Shown: in pieces, positions 22,061-35,026 of the stretch
How the letters are laid out: each line of letters begins with the position of its first letter
How positions within the stretch are numbered: position 1 is the stretch's first letter
Assembly: GCF_025024155.1 (NCBI RefSeq)
Contig: NW_026251718.1
Coordinates: forward strand, 186,001 to 250,000
Source: Gamsiella multidivaricata
Taxonomy: Eukaryota; Mortierellomycota; Mortierellomycetes; Mortierellales; Mortierellaceae
Direction of reading: 5' to 3'
Length of the DNA: 64,000 nt
Program-made: the position numbers and the translations under genes
Notes under the pieces: generated by a model
Told to the model about the DNA's origin: nothing
Seen by the model: only the letters and a program-made list of their open reading frames with translations
Databases searched by the model: none

Positions 22061-24437
22061 ATGAGATCGCCATTAGTTTTACTTATCAGCATTGCTGTGG
22101 CAGGGATCGTCTTCGCCAACGAGGCTCCGTTGCTTCAAGACGCACAGGCGACCCTCCCCGCCAATATGCGACCGGGATCACAGGAGCAGTATTCGCACCA
22201 ATTGGCCGAAGGGAACAATGCCAATCAAGGTAGCGACAAAACACAGGATAAGGGTTCTGAGATTGACAATTCTTCGCAGGCATACGTGGTCGACATATCC
22301 AAGAAGTTGGCCCGCGGCTATGACAAGAACGGACGACAAGAGACCGTCAATTCGGGCCCTGGCATAAGAACCACAGCAGATGGCCAGACCAAATCGCGTA
22401 CAGGGCCTCGTGGTCGACAGCGTGGAACAGTTCTTCCTCATAAATACATTGTGCGGCTCAAAAACGGCACCGATTTCTCTTCTCGTAAGTCTTTTTTTTT
22501 CATGAAGTAGGCGCTATAGATATTACATACATAGCGCGTAGGCGAGTACATATTAGAATGATTATATCCCTTCTTTGGTCTCTATCCTTTCCCCTATTCT
22601 GTAGCCTGGAATTCCTACACAAGTTAACCTCTCACCCCGTTCCTTCCTCCTCATTTGTTCTTATTCATTCTTACTGGTCACATTCCACTGGAATAGTCAA
22701 CCTTCGTTCAAAGGCAGCAGAGAAAAATCGCTTGGTTCGGCCGCCGCCCACTGGAGAGAACGGGCACCAGAAAGATGATTCAGAGATTATACCCAACCAG
22801 GTAGACCATGAATACGATTTTGGTACTTGGAAAGGGTATGCGGGCCAGTTCTCGTCAGAGTTTGTAAAGGAACTGGAGTCGCAGGAGGAGGTCGAATATG
22901 TAGAGGAGGACACGTTGATGTGGGCCTGGGGGATGCCTAGCGAACTGCATCAAAAGCCACATCCGCTGGCAGATCTATCGGATGCATGTCCTTTGGCTGA
23001 TGGCTTACCAAAGGCGAACATTGACTCGGTTATGAATGGTCAAAGTGCGCGCTTTGAGTACTTTTCTATGCGGGCGCCCAGTTGGGGGTTGGCTAGAATC
23101 TCTCAACACAAATCCAATCTCAATGGTGATTACAGCTACATGTCTTCTGCTGGGTAAGAACCACTCATCACTGTAGGTTTCTCACTAAATCCTGTAGCAC
23201 GATGAGTTTGACTGACCAGTTGCTTTCTATACATGATCGTCCACTACGAACTCTACCTTCTCTATCTATGGCTTTATACATGTCATTTTATGTTTATAAC
23301 AGGGCCGACGTGGACGTGTATGTTATCGACTCTGGTGTATTTGCAGAGCATAGTGATTTTGAGGGTCGCGCCCACAATCTCGCCAACTTTGTCCCCGGAG
23401 AGAAAGATACGGACACCTGTGGACACGGTACGTGCGTTACTCATATTTTATACCTCATATAAAACTCTTGCCAGTTTCTTTTCTGACATAATGGATCTAC
23501 AATACCGTTTACAAACACTCAAAAACAAAAACAGGAACACATGTCTCTGGAATTGTTGCTGGTCGCCATTACGGCGTTGCAAAGGCAGCGAGAATTCAGG
23601 CTATCAAGGTTCTTGATTCAGGAGGACAGGGCTCTACCTCGCAGGTTCTCGCAGGTATCAACTTCATGATCCGTCATGCCGCTAGCAACCCCAACCGTAA
23701 AAAGATTATCAACATGTCCTTGGGGGGTCAATATTCTCGTCCGGTTAACGAGGTTGTTCGCACGGCTGTCCTGCAGCACAACCTTCCCTTCTTTGTCGCT
23801 GCTGGCAACACTGGTGACGATGCGTGCCAGTACTCGCCTGCAGGTGCAGAAGAGGCGTTTGCAGTTGGAGGATCGGATCGATCGGACAAGGCGGGGTGGT
23901 ACAGCTGCGTGGGCAAATGCGTGAACATTTTCGCACCAGGTTCGGGTATTGAATCGGATTGGATCCAATCGTCTGAAGCTACTCACGTCCTAGATGGTAC
24001 TAGGTAAGTGTTCTTTTCAATGAGATCATAAGATTTGTTATATGCAGTGGCCAAAGAGGACACAGGCACTTAGACGTTTTCTTGATTAATAAATAATTGA
24101 ATCGTTCTCATGGCGATATAGCATGGCGTCTCCGCATGTTGCTGGAGTGGCAGCACTGTTCCTCGGTGCAGGAAATACCTATAGCGACGCGCACGACCTG
24201 TATGCAGACTTGATCAGGTACTCAACGCAAGGCATCATCGATGGCCTATCACCCAATAACCAAGGGACGACTCGAAATCTGCTATATAACAAGTTGGAGG
24301 ATATTCAGGATACGGATGTGATCAAGGATCAAGACGGGCAGCAGTTGAAGAATGGCTCCAATGAGGCCAAGAAAAAAGAGGATAAGAGGAAAGGCAAGAA
24401 AAAGGGGAATGGCTCCGGACACCACCATCATCATTAG
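22061..24437 (+). CDS. Secreted subtilisin-like serine protease (S8, proteinase K/cerevisin type)
   Basis: Five exons (22061-22484, 22697-23153, 23303-23427, 23535-24003, 24122-24437) give 596 residues. A signal peptide is clear (MRSPLVLLISIAVAGIVFA). A linker and an I9-type propeptide follow (PHKYIVRLKNGTDFSS through SQEEVEYVEEDTLMW), normally cleaved off during maturation. The catalytic triad is complete: Asp in VYVIDSGV (D303), His in GHGTHVSG (H338) and Ser in GTSMASPHVAG (S492), with the oxyanion Asn in FVAAGN. Spacing matches the family. Cys residues near DTCGHG, DDAC and YSCVGKC could form disulfides. The C-terminus is unusual: a Lys-rich stretch, then GNGSGHHHHH. It is probably vacuolar or extracellular and used in nutrition or protein turnover. 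Confidence 0.94.
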
Positions 24438-24957
24438 ACTCGTTTATTTTATATTGATAGGGTGGACTAAAGGCATCCGTTGGATGTACTGAGATTGATA
24501 CTAGTGAAGCGAGGGGATTAGAGGGCAATGCAGCAGCGTAGAACAATAAGGTAGCAAAGGTAGCAGTAAATAAGTTTGGAGCAACGTGCCTAGGCACACT
24601 CAACGTGTCATTACTCTACCGTGAAAACCTCGGATAGACCTAAGGTTTGGTGCTACTTGCAGGATATGCTATTCTTTAGACCCATACTATACTATACTAC
24701 GCTGTCTTTCACATTGTATCTTCATTTCTTTCTAGCTGTTCTGTGGAGACCTGTGCTGGTTGATTTATTTGGTTAGACCTTGTCAATTATGAATATTTTG
24801 TTAAGCAAACCCCCTGTAGTTGCACTAGGGCCTTGCTAATTTTTGTGACGTCATAGATGCGGCGATGCGGCGGGTAGCGCGGTGTCTAAAAAACAAAAAC
24901 AACACGATGCCATTGCTTGATCTACTACTTCTCCTCGCCTTATCATCTAATCCCACC
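24438..24957. other. Intergenic between subtilase and eIF3b
   Basis: 520 bp with no recognised gene. A short TATACTATACTATAC-like direct repeat lies near 24685-24700. The last ~60 bp before 24958 form the leader of eIF3b; an in-frame upstream ATG at 24907 exists, but the Kozak-like CCCACCATGG at 24958 is the better start. Confidence 0.5.
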
Positions 24958-27355
24958 ATGGCACGATTCGATCCCAGCAACCTCCCTGAGCATGAGGAGG
25001 ACCTCGACTTTTCAGATATCGAGGAAAGATACCAGCTCTCCTTCGAGGAGGGTTTCGATAATATCGTTGTCGTTGACAACATCCCCATCGTCGATGAAAA
25101 CAAGGAAGAGAAGCTGATCCAGTTTCTCCGCAAGATCTTCAAAAACGTGGGCGAGATCAGGGATAACCACTTTGTCATGCCCAAGGCCCACAACGAAAAA
25201 GGCAAACTTGTGAGCAAAGGGTAACTCATCACCGCACCACTGCTGTTTATCCTTATAGTGGTCCGTCAATTGTACGCAGTATTCGCTAACCCTTTCTATT
25301 TCTTGTCCTATAGATTCATGTTTATTGAGTTTGAGACCGCTGAACAGGCCTCGCTTGCTGTAAAGTTGATTGATGGCTTCAAGATGGACAAATCCCACAC
25401 CCTGGCTGTCAACCGCTTCACAGATGTCGAGAAGTACTCTTCGGTCGAAGAGGAGTTTCATGCACCCCCCGAGGAGGAGTTTGTCGAGAAGGTACATCTA
25501 TGACAAAACGCATGAACGCAATAGGATGTACGGATGAACGTTTAAGTGAGGAGCAATTGCTGATTGATACCATCTCACTCTGGCTTCATAGGAGCATCTT
25601 AAGTCTTGGTTGGCTGATGAGCTCGGTCGCGACCAGATGGTCATCTATCGCCACAATGAAGTCCAGGTTCTCTGGAACATGCAAAAAGAGCAGGCCCAGG
25701 TTGCCCACAGCAAGTCTAACTGGACCGAGACCTACATTCAATGGTCACCTCTTGGATCTTATCTGACTACCTTCCATGCCCAGGGTGTCGCTCTCTGGGG
25801 AGGCGAGTCATGGAAGAAGATTATTCGCTTTGTCCACCCTGGAGTCAAGCTGATCGACTATTCGCCTAATGAGCGATTCCTCGTCACTTGGAGCAACGAG
25901 CCCATCGTCGTGCCTGAGGAGAACTATGATGGACCCTTTGGCCCCGAGGACGAGGGCAATCAAATTGTTATCTGGGATGTCAAGTCGGGGGCTCTTCTCC
26001 GTTCCTTCCCCTCGCTTGGTCCCCAGGGCCCTAGCACTCGTTCAACCGTCTCCTGGCCCGTGTTCAAATGGTCGCCCAGCGAACGCTACTTTGCCCGTGT
26101 CACTCCTGGATCGCAGATCTCTGTGTATGAGGCACCCAGTATGGGTCTTTTGAACAAGAAGAGTATCAAGGTTGATGGTGTCGTCGACTTTGAGTGGGCC
26201 CCCTCTTCCACCGCCGATAAGTCTGGCAAGGTCAAGGAGGACATGCTTGCCTACTGGACTCCTGAGATTGACAACCAGCCTGCCCGTGTGACCCTCCTCA
26301 ATATTCCCAGCCAGGAGATTATTCGCACCAAGAACTTGTTCAATGTCAACGACTGCAAGCTGCATTGGCAAAGCCAGGGCGATTTCCTCTGCGTCAAGGT
26401 CGATCGCCACACTAAGAACAAGAAGGTCACCTACTCGAACTTAGAGATCTTCCGTATCCGTGAAAAGGACATCCCTGTCGAAGTCGTCGAGGTCAAGGAA
26501 TCAATCTTGGCCTTTGCTTGGGAACCTAAGGGCGAGCGCTTTGCGGTCATCACCACCAGCGATCCTAATTTCACGTCCGCAACCCCCGGTTCGACCACCC
26601 TCAAGACTTCTGCTAGCTTCTACTACCTAGACAAGGGCAAGGGCAAGGATACGCTTCAGTCGTTCAAGGTCATCAAGACTTTGCCGGGCAAGTCTTGCAA
26701 CACCATTTTCTGGTCGCCCAAGGGTCGCAACGTTCTGTTGGCCACGCTTCGTTCCCAGACCGTCTGGGACCTCGAATTCTATGATCTCGATTTTGAGCCT
26801 CTTGAGTCGGCTGCAGCCAAGGTGCCAACGGGTGGAGAAAAGGACCCTGCAGCGTACTTGCAGCTTTTGGCCTCGGGCGAGCACTATGGTGTGACAGACA
26901 TTGAGTGGGATCCCTCTGGCCGCTTTGTGGCAACCAGCGCCTCGGTCTGGAGACACACGATGGAGAACGGCTACCAGATCTGGGACTTTAAGGGCCAGCT
27001 CCTGTACAAGGAGACGCTCGAAAAATTCAAGCAGCTCGTGTGGCGCCCTCGCCCCAAGACTCTGTTGTCGAAGGACCAGATTAAGAACATTCGCAAGAAC
27101 CTACGCGAGTACAGCGTCCGCTTTGACGAGCAGGATATGGAGTCATCTTCGCAGGTTTCGAGTGCCGAGCGCCAGCGTCGTCGTCAGCTGCTCGAGGACT
27201 GGACCAACTGGCGCAAGCGCGTTGAGGCTGACTTGGCCACTGACCGTGCTGCGGCTGGACAGCAGATATCTGCAAGCGCGGATGACGAGGAGGCCGAGGA
27301 GGTTGACGAGTGGATCGAGGAGGTCATTGACGAGAAGGAGGAGATTGTCGCCTAA
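24958..27355 (+). CDS. PRT1: Translation initiation factor eIF3 subunit b
   Basis: Exons 24958-25220, 25314-25491 and 25592-27355 give 734 residues, close to yeast Prt1. The protein is the scaffold of eIF3, which binds the 40S ribosome and recruits the initiation complex. Residues ~40-125 form the RRM (FDNIVVVDNIPIVDENK, FMFIEFETAEQA), which contacts eIF3j and eIF3a in the family. The rest is a WD40-type beta-propeller (TYIQWSPLGSYLTTFH, QIVIWDVKSG, FKWSPSERYFARV, CNTIFWSPKGRNVLLAT, DIEWDPSGRFVATS, YQIWDFKGQLLYK). The acidic C-terminus ends EEVDEWIEEVIDEKEEIVA. Start chosen at MARFDPSNLP with CCCACCATGG context. Polyadenylation signal AATAAA at 27410. Confidence 0.97.
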
Positions 27356-28145
27356 ACTTGAGAGGAGACGCGGCGATGTGTTTGAGGACAAAAACAGATG
27401 TTGTCGCTGAATAAACATTCGTATTAGGCGCATCCATTGTCTTTTTCATCAGCCATAACACATACAAGTTCATGGTGATATTGTATGCCAACACGACATG
27501 GACATTGCTCACGTCTCCATCAAGACCGCTTGCTTAGACAACCTTATTCCTCCACACGGCGCCAAAATCAAATGTCTCGGCGCAATTTTAGTCCTTGATA
27601 AAGGTTGCCTGGAGCTAGCTGCCATATACCGAGAGGCAAGCTGGTTTTAGGAAGCCAAGGATATATAGAAACCCGTTAATGTTTGCTATTCACCGCCAAT
27701 CCAAAAGCAGGATACGTATCTCTATCAATTTGCTTGCCTTAATCCTTGACGTTAATGTAAGATAGACTGACTGCTATGCGCTGACAGGGCGGGGTGTGTG
27801 TTTGCGGTGGGTGCTCGTAGGAGTGTGTGGACGCTCTAAAATGACTAACATTCTTGTGTGTTTACGCCAACGAGCGTCTGAGTGGGTGTTTGTATGCGTG
27901 GGTTGGGTGGGTGGCACAAAGAGAGCTGTCCAGGGACAGAGTGTTCCCCCTCATTGCTCCATCATCTTGAGTCTTTGACCCCCTCTCTCATCCTCCATCC
28001 TCCTCTTCACATCCCGGCACTCTCCTCTTCCTCATTCAATAGCTCTTCATCTTATACGTTGCGGCCGGTACTTTCGTATACAGTCTCAAATAAGAACTCA
28101 TCCGCTCTATCTGTCCGTCATATCTATCATCTCTCACTTGTCGTC
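27356..28145. other. Intergenic between eIF3b and MAPKK
   Basis: 790 bp. It carries AATAAA at 27410-27415 for eIF3b. From about 27790 to 27930 the sequence is rich in GTGTGT/GGGTGG motifs, and from 27950 to 28140 it is CT-rich, consistent with the promoter and leader of the kinase gene. No coding segment recognised. Confidence 0.5.
27410..27415 (+). terminator. Polyadenylation signal AATAAA of eIF3b
   Basis: AATAAA 55 bp after the eIF3b stop. Similar hexamers are at 21798 (RasGAP) and 30175 (MAPKK). Confidence 0.5.
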
Positions 28146-29984
28146 ATGATCTCGCCCGGTACGATCCGCAAAAAGAGAAACTTCAAGAACCTGGCACTTG
28201 ACGAGTCCGCGAACGTAAATGCACCCCCAGGCGGAAGCGCCCATCTGCACAACTTGCCGGTGGCTCGAGGTCAGGCGCCCGCAGGAGCAGTGGCGGGAGC
28301 AGGAACATCACAATTTTCGCGCAGGGAGCCTCTACCGGACCTCGAGCTCGGCGTTGAATTCAAGCTGGATCTCAGGAGCGAGGACCTGCAAACCCTGGAG
28401 GAGCTCGGTGCTGGCAATGGCGGCACGGTCAGCCGTGTGATCCATCTGCCCACGAAGGCTATCATGGCACGAAAGGTATGTTACTATTCGTCCGGTAGAA
28501 AAACAGAGTCATCAATCGGTTCTGGCAATCATGCCGCTGACACATGGAAGCACACTTTCTCCTTCACACTGCTCTCTTCATGTATAGGTGATCCATATCG
28601 ATGCTCAACCTGCAGTCCGGAAGCAAATCCTGCGCGAGCTCCAGATCATGCACGACTGCAATCACCCCAATATCGTCTCATTCTATGGCGCGTTTTTACA
28701 TGAGAGTGAAATTTCCTACTGCATGGAGTACATGGACGTCGGGTAAGGGGATACGAGCTATTTGAGGGACGGGCACAGGCAACATTGAAGGAACGCAAAT
28801 CAACAGCTGGGACTCATCTGCTGCTCTTTCTCTCTTTCTTTCTTTTTTATGCTTCATTCGTATGATACTACTCGTGCTATGGACTGGACCATTTTGTTAT
28901 AGAGCGTTGGACGGCATTTGTGCAAAGAACGGCTCCTTTCCCATGGATGTTATCGGCCTCATCACGGTCTCGGTTCTCAAGGGTCTGAGCTATCTTTATA
29001 ATAACCACAAGATTGTCCATCGAGGTAACAAGAAAAAAAAAAAAAAAAAAAAAAAGCTCTTGGCCGTATCGCTTGTCACACCAAGCCAAAGCTTTTGTAG
29101 GGTTCATTGCTAAAAACCCAAATACTCTTTCCGCTCACTCTAGATCTCAAGCCCTCGAACATCCTTATCAACTCTACAGGAATGGTCAAGATCTGCGACT
29201 TTGGTGTCTCTGGACAACTTGTCAACTCGATTGCCAATACATTTGTTGGAACCAGCAACTACATGTCGGTACGTGAGGGATGGGTGCAACAACAAGCCCT
29301 TGCTTTTTTCGTGCTGGAAACAATTAGAGGATCAGGCTCCGCGATTTCGATATTGAATATTGAATCTTTTTTCTCTCTCTTTCTTATACACTTCCTTATT
29401 CACCTACCGTTGTTTTCATTGTTGCTGCTTTGTTTAACTTAGCCTGAAAGAATCCGTGGATGGAACTATGGTGTACAGTCGGATGTCTGGTCACTAGGCA
29501 TCACGCTCATGGAGTTGGCGCTTGGAAGGTTCCCACTGGATGCCGAGTGCAAATCGCTCACGATTTTGGAACTACTTCAGCATATCGTGAACGAGCCCTT
29601 GCCCACACTCCCCCGTAGCAATTTCCCAGAAGACTTTTGCAATTTTGTCGACATATGGTAATGGGAACATGGCCGAGGATTGAAAATGGGGAATAGAAGG
29701 GAAAAAAAATGCCCCGGATTCTTTGGACTAGTGGTAATGGCACATACTAATTAACCAAATGCCTCGCAAACAATTAGTTTGGCCAAGAACGTAGAGTCAA
29801 GACCATCACCCGACATGTTAGCTGTAAGTTCCCCCACCTTCCCCATTCTGGGTCGCACCGTGCGCGTATTTGTGCCTTTGTACTAATGTGCTCATTTTTC
29901 TTACAATAGAACCACGCATACTACATTCGCGCAGAACAGGAGGATGTCGACATGGAGCAATGGGTTAGCCGTTTGGTCAAGTAG
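28146..29984 (+). CDS. MAP kinase kinase (STE7 family)
   Basis: Seven exons (28146-28475, 28588-28742, 28903-29024, 29144-29268, 29443-29657, 29778-29823, 29910-29984) give 355 residues. It is a dual-specificity kinase that would activate a MAP kinase in mating, filamentation or wall/stress signalling. After a basic N-terminal tail ([14 protein letters not shown], a possible MAPK docking site) the domain shows the Gly loop [12 protein letters not shown], the Lys in [23 protein letters not shown], the catalytic loop [20 protein letters not shown], and the activation loop [20 protein letters not shown] with Ser and Thr in the MAPKK phosphorylation spacing. It ends soon after subdomain XI. Intron 3 holds a 23-A tract (29033-29055). 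AATAAA at 30175. Which MAPK cascade it serves cannot be told. Confidence 0.94.
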
Positions 29985-30327
29985 CCGATAGAGTTCGCCT
30001 CGCTTGGGTACTGCTGAATTGGAAGAGAAAGCGCATGTGTGCGAGAGAGAGAGAGGGAGAGCGAGGAAAGCGAGCGGACGTACTCTTCTGGGCCTTCTCT
30101 TCATTCACATATTGGTCAAGGAGTGGTGGATGCGCCCTGTGATGGACATCAATGCCCGTATTTATTCGCCCATAAATAAACCGACTATTTTTTTTGGCAT
30201 TGCGTATTGAGCTGAGCGCTTCAATAGGCCGCGTCTATTACGTGAATGTACATGTCGAGACTGATAAAATGAAATTGCAATGAAGGTTCAATGTGTTTAC
30301 TATATCAATTTTATTTTAGCACACGTC
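29985..30327. other. Convergent 3' intergenic region
   Basis: 343 bp between convergent MAPKK and BCKDH E1-beta genes. It contains a GAGAGAGA run near 30042-30060 and AATAAA at 30175-30180 on the plus strand. It is probably made up of the two 3' UTRs. Confidence 0.5.
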
Positions 30328-32159
30328 TTAGAACTTCATGACATGTTCGATACCCTCAACGCAGCGGATCATGTCGGGGACATGGAACTTTTCAAAGATC
30401 AATGGGAAAGGAATATCATAAGAGGTCACACGCTGGATGGGAGCCTCTAGACGCAAAAAGCATCTATGCAGAAAAAAAATCAGGGATGGATGGTCAGTGA
30501 GACCCTGGCATCGACGGCGCGGAAATATACCCATAGTCGCATGTTTACATATAAGTCGAGGGATGTCTTACCTTTCCATAACAGTGCTGGTAATTTCGGC
30601 TGCAAAGCCCTGGGTCTTGGGGGCCTCGTGGGCGATCAAGAGACGTCCAGTCTTGTTTACAGAGTTGCAGACGGCCTCGACATCCCAGGGCAAGATCGAA
30701 CGGAGGTCAATCAACTCGACCGACAGGCCCGGCATCCTCGACTTGGCCAGCTGGATCGCGTTCTCGAGGACGTAGAGCTGTGCGCCCCATCCGACAATCG
30801 TCAGATCCTTGCCCTCGGTCAAAATCTCGGCTTTGCCCAACGGCAACTCATAATCACCCACAGGAACCATCTCGACTGCGGATAGTGATAGGGACGCAAA
30901 TGAACAGATAAAGGATAATATGTCAGATGTCGCGTGCCGCAGGGATTATTTTGTCATATCACGACTTGCTGAGATTTGAATTCGTCCTTGTTACCTGCGG
31001 CACGGTAAAGGATCTTGGGTTCCATAAAGATGACGGGATTACGGTCACGGATAGAAGCCAGGAGTAGACCCTTGGCCTGGATGGGGCTGCGTGGGATCAC
31101 GACCTTGAGACCGGGCGTGTGTGCAAAGTAGGCCTCGGGACTCTGCGAGTGGTAGTGGCCACCGTGTCCGACAGCACCACATGGGGTTCGAATACACAAT
31201 CCACCGACATTGAACTCGCCACCAGATCTATAGCGATACTTGGCAGCCTCGTTGACCAGCTAAGTAGCAAGAAAAAAAGTAGAGGATGTCAATGCTGGTA
31301 GTAGCGGTGCCAAGAAATCAACGTGACGATGGGAGCGCGCATGGACAGAGAGAATTACTTGGTCAAAGGCTGGAAAGATGTAGTCTGCGAACTGGATCTC
31401 GGCAATGGCGGTCGAACCCATGGCGGCCATACCGATACCGAATCCAGCAATACCCTGCTCTGTCAAGGGCGTGTTGAAAACCCTATCGCGACCTATATGA
31501 AACAAAATGAAAAAAGTAACATCCTCATCAGTCTAAATCTGCTCAGTTATACAATGGGCAGTAAAAAGCTGAACTTCAACATACCAAACATCTCTGCGAG
31601 GCCCATTGTGCAGCGAAAGACGCCTCCAAAGGCCACATCCTCTCCAAAGACACAGGCAGTATTGTCGGTAGCCAGGGCAATACCCATGGCATCGTTGACC
31701 GCCTGGAATGTGTTCATCTTCTTGGTCTCTCCTGGGAACATAATACATTATTAGATTGACAGTTAGTTGATGACATGGAAGAACGCAATTAAATGACATC
31801 TGTAGACGTTGGCTACCATTGGCGACGCTGGCAAGCTCAGGATTCTTCAAGGCTTCGTGATGCGTGTTCTTAATTAGCTTTGAGTTGGCAACACCGGGCA
31901 TGAATCCCTCAGCAGGAGGGGGCGAATTGGCTTTAGAAGCTGCTGCATATTGGTTCTTCACGCTCGTGTGCAAGTGCTAAACGATCATTCAGAGTTATGA
32001 GGGTTAGACAAGTGTAGCCATTGGAAGATAGTAGGTATAATAATAGGCGTGGCAAGGTATACTGTAGAGCTATACCTTAACAGGCGCCCGCTGCTGGAGA
32101 AAGATCCTGGAGGCGGAGCTGAGCAGAGCAGATCCAGAAAGCGTCAGTACCATTGGCAT
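30328..32159 (-). CDS. Branched-chain 2-oxoacid dehydrogenase E1 component, beta subunit (mitochondrial)
   Basis: Seven exons (32159-32076, 31976-31817, 31731-31585, 31492-31359, 31259-30995, 30875-30572, 30463-30328) give 409 residues. With the alpha subunit it decarboxylates the 2-oxo acids of Val, Leu and Ile using thiamine diphosphate. The N-terminus is Arg/Ser/Leu-rich and amphipathic (a likely mitochondrial presequence). Family segments are clear: [115 protein letters not shown], and C-terminal [13 protein letters not shown]. These match BCKDHB better than the pyruvate dehydrogenase beta subunit. Two in-frame Met codons (32159 and 32153) could serve as start. Confidence 0.95.
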
Positions 32160-32527
32160 TAGCAAGGATGAATGTGCGTGTGTGTCTAGGGAAGGGATGA
32201 GAGAGGAGAAGCGGTAATGAGGAAAAATGCGGTTAATGAGAAGAGCAGGAATGCTTCAGGTGGATGAAATGGAGCAATGGGTATAGGTGCAGGTGAAGCG
32301 GGTGGAATGAGATGGGATGGAGTGAGGGATGAAGAAAAAAGAAATAAGGGTGATGGCAGGAATGTGGGGAACAACTTTTTTTTTCTCACAATCGTAGGAT
32401 TTTTCCCACGATGTCCTTATTGGCTTTGCGATCGAATCTGTTACCGGAGAGCGTATTTTATTGTTCAATGTAGTCGGCATATACGGAGGGGTAGTGTTTG
32501 CCTGTCGGGCTACTGCCATGCACTCGT
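32160..32527. other. Intergenic upstream of BCKDH E1-beta
   Basis: 368 bp between two minus-strand genes. The sequence is AG-rich on the plus strand, that is CT-rich toward the E1-beta start, as expected of a promoter. It also holds the 3' end of the arrestin-like gene. Nothing else recognised. Confidence 0.45.
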
Positions 32528-35026
32528 TCACATAGAAGGATGCCAATTATCCAGGATCTCTTGAGGGTTACGAGGAGGTGGACGTGGTGTTTCTGCAGAG
32601 TGTAATGGCATGGAGACACTAGCTGGCGGATACGGCTGCATACCCGTCTGCCCAGTTGACAAAGAGCCCTGGGGGCCTTGGAATCCATCTCCTGATCTTG
32701 ATGGCTGTTGTGATGAGCCGTAGTGAGCGTGAGCCTCGCTACTGTCGCCATTGGACATTAACAAGGACGGCGCACCCCATAGACTGAAGTTATGTGAAAC
32801 ACGTCGGCTGAACATCTCTGGGGATGCAGGACCCATCCCAAGATCTACTGCATGAGGTGCAGATGGTGAGGGCACTTGAATGCTCATTGGGGGCTGAATA
32901 TGGAGATGTCTCTGGAGCGAAGGAGATACTTTCTCTAAGAGGTAATCGCTGGAACTAATGTGCGCACTCAACCCTGTCATAGATGATGACGAGCCATTAA
33001 ATGAGCTCACCATAGCCGCGGAATGATGATGCAGCCCTGAGGGACACAGTGGAGACGAAGACGAAGCAGAGGATGATGGCTCAAAGTAGTGCGACTGAGA
33101 GATATCTGAAGGTTCTTGTAAGGCATAGGGTGCTGTTGAAAGCGCCGAGGATATATGAGCATGAGTTGGTGTAGACGGAAGCGGAGGAGGCAAAGGAGGC
33201 AAAGGAGGCAAAGGAGGCGAAGGAGGCGAAGGAAGAGATAGAAGCGGTTTCACGCAGGGATTGTGGGCTGTAGAGACAGCACTATGCGTGAATAAAGATC
33301 TACTCCTGTCAGGGGAAGTGGATACTGTGGATTGTGTGGCGCAATTGTTAGGTTCGCTAGCTTGTCTTCGGTAGGATAACGGCAGCTTGTTATACCCAGG
33401 AGAGCCTTCTGATGCCCCAATAGGCCTATATTGCGTCTGCGGAGTGTATGAAGGCGTCTGATTTTTGTGGCCAAGTGAAATTGTGCCTGGAACTGGCGAT
33501 AGCGGTGGGGATGCGGCCAAATCGAACGCCGTGATCAGCCCTGGAGATGCCACACTGTGGGGGGGAGAAGGGAGCGAAAGCTGAGAAGTAGCTGCGACAA
33601 CGGACGTGACAAGGGTGTTAATGTCTTTGCCACTGCTGCTGGTTTTATCGAAGGGATTCAGCCTTGGTTTGTATTGGTTCTCAGAGGCGGTGCCGATAAT
33701 GACTGGGACCTCGATTTCAAATCCACCAGGTGCGGCCAGGAGCTTTGTTCGCAGCTTCCTGTTGACAGTGCGACGTGCTCTCCCTTCCATGAACCCCGTC
33801 CGCAGACGCATATCGAATAAGATGAGAAGGCGGTATTCCATCGAGATGATTCTCGTGGTAGTCATGGTCGGTAGGGCATCATCGGAAATATTTAGATGGG
33901 TCAGAATCTTTCCTCTGTTTGTTCCTGAATCCACATAGAGCGCTTCTGTAGCCGTGCCGCAAATATGGGTGTACTCTTTGTCGTGCCTAGGTTATAAGAA
34001 ACATCATAATTGGTCAACTAGAGCGAGCTGCAAGAAAATAGAACAGCGATCGACTATAAAACATACTCGCCCGCGTGGTAGCGTTCCTTTCGCAAGAGTT
34101 GAATCCAGCACCCGGGATCCCGCTGAATACCCTTTGTATGCGCGAGATCGATCGTGATAGGAAGCCGCTGGCCCTTCATGTAGGCCGATTGAGAGAGCTG
34201 CACCGTGGCAGAGGCCAGGTTTTTAGGCTTGTTGGTCTGTGGTTTGGTGTTGCTTGAGCCCACAACGGAAATTGGATTAGAGTATGGCTCTTGGCTGCAG
34301 TTGATGAGATCTTTGAGCTGCACGGTCTGGTTGGTTTCGGTCTCCTGCATGCCGCCGAGGAATGTTTTTGAGCTGACGGTTGCTGTCAGCGTGTACTTGA
34401 CCGCACCATGTCGATACTATATGCAGCAGAGGAAGAGCAATTAATAAAAGATTATCCAAAGGATAGTCCACGATGGGGAGACAGAGAGGTGGGGCTGTAC
34501 CTTGCCGGAGGAAGGGATGTGCTGCCATGGTACTGAGAACTCGAATGGCCAGCTGTACTTGCCCTTTTGGAGGGCGAACTCTGATGCGTTATTGGCGTTG
34601 CCGAGGAGGACGACTTGCTGGTTGAGGACATAGACATCCTCGGTGGTCTTGGAGACCTTTGTTGACACGATTCCAGCGAAGCGGATCTTGATACATGTGT
34701 ACTTGATGCTGGACGACGTGTGGAAGGTGACATTGCCTAGTAGAGCGAGGCATCATTGAGATCATTGACATCGTTATTAATAACGTCGATACTGTTGGTT
34801 ACTATTTGTGCGCCTGGTTCAAACGGTTTCGGGGTAATTAGAGCGATTGGTGAATCATAAAAATAAACTGCGGCATAGCGCTAGCCATGATGGGACGGAC
34901 ACTTTAAGTCGATTGCAGATAGCGTTCTTATTCTTTACCTGCGATGGTGTCCCCAGGCATGTAGCAGCCGGTGCTGGACTTGTCGAGAGCAGGGTCATCG
35001 ATCAGGACAATTAGAAGTTTTTTCAT
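32528..35026 (-). CDS. Arrestin-like (ART/PalF-type) trafficking adaptor
   Basis: Exons 35026-34939, 34736-34501, 34416-34067 and 33986-32528 give 710 residues. Residues ~1-330 form an arrestin fold: MKKLLIVLIDDPALDKSS, then YMPGDTIAGNVTF (the G-D-x-I-x-G signature at the strand edge), SIKYTCIKIRFAGI, SWPFEFSVPWQHIPSSGK, VKYTLTATVSSK and an arrestin C-like LASATVQLSQSAYMKGQRLPITI. The rest is low-complexity, rich in Ser and Pro, with a PPLPPLPP tract encoded by 9-bp repeats at 33183-33230. The last residues include a short PPRNPQ motif rather than a clear PPxY. Arrestin-related adaptors recruit Rsp5-type ubiquitin ligases to plasma-membrane transporters; PalF types act in pH sensing. Which it is cannot be decided here. 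Confidence 0.85.
33183..33230 (-). repeat. Nonamer coding repeat (Pro-rich)
   Basis: About five tandem copies of a 9-bp unit (GGAGGCAAA/GGAGGCGAA on the plus strand) inside the arrestin-like gene. They encode PPL/PPS repeats on the minus strand. The multiple-of-three unit keeps the frame. Confidence 0.85.
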
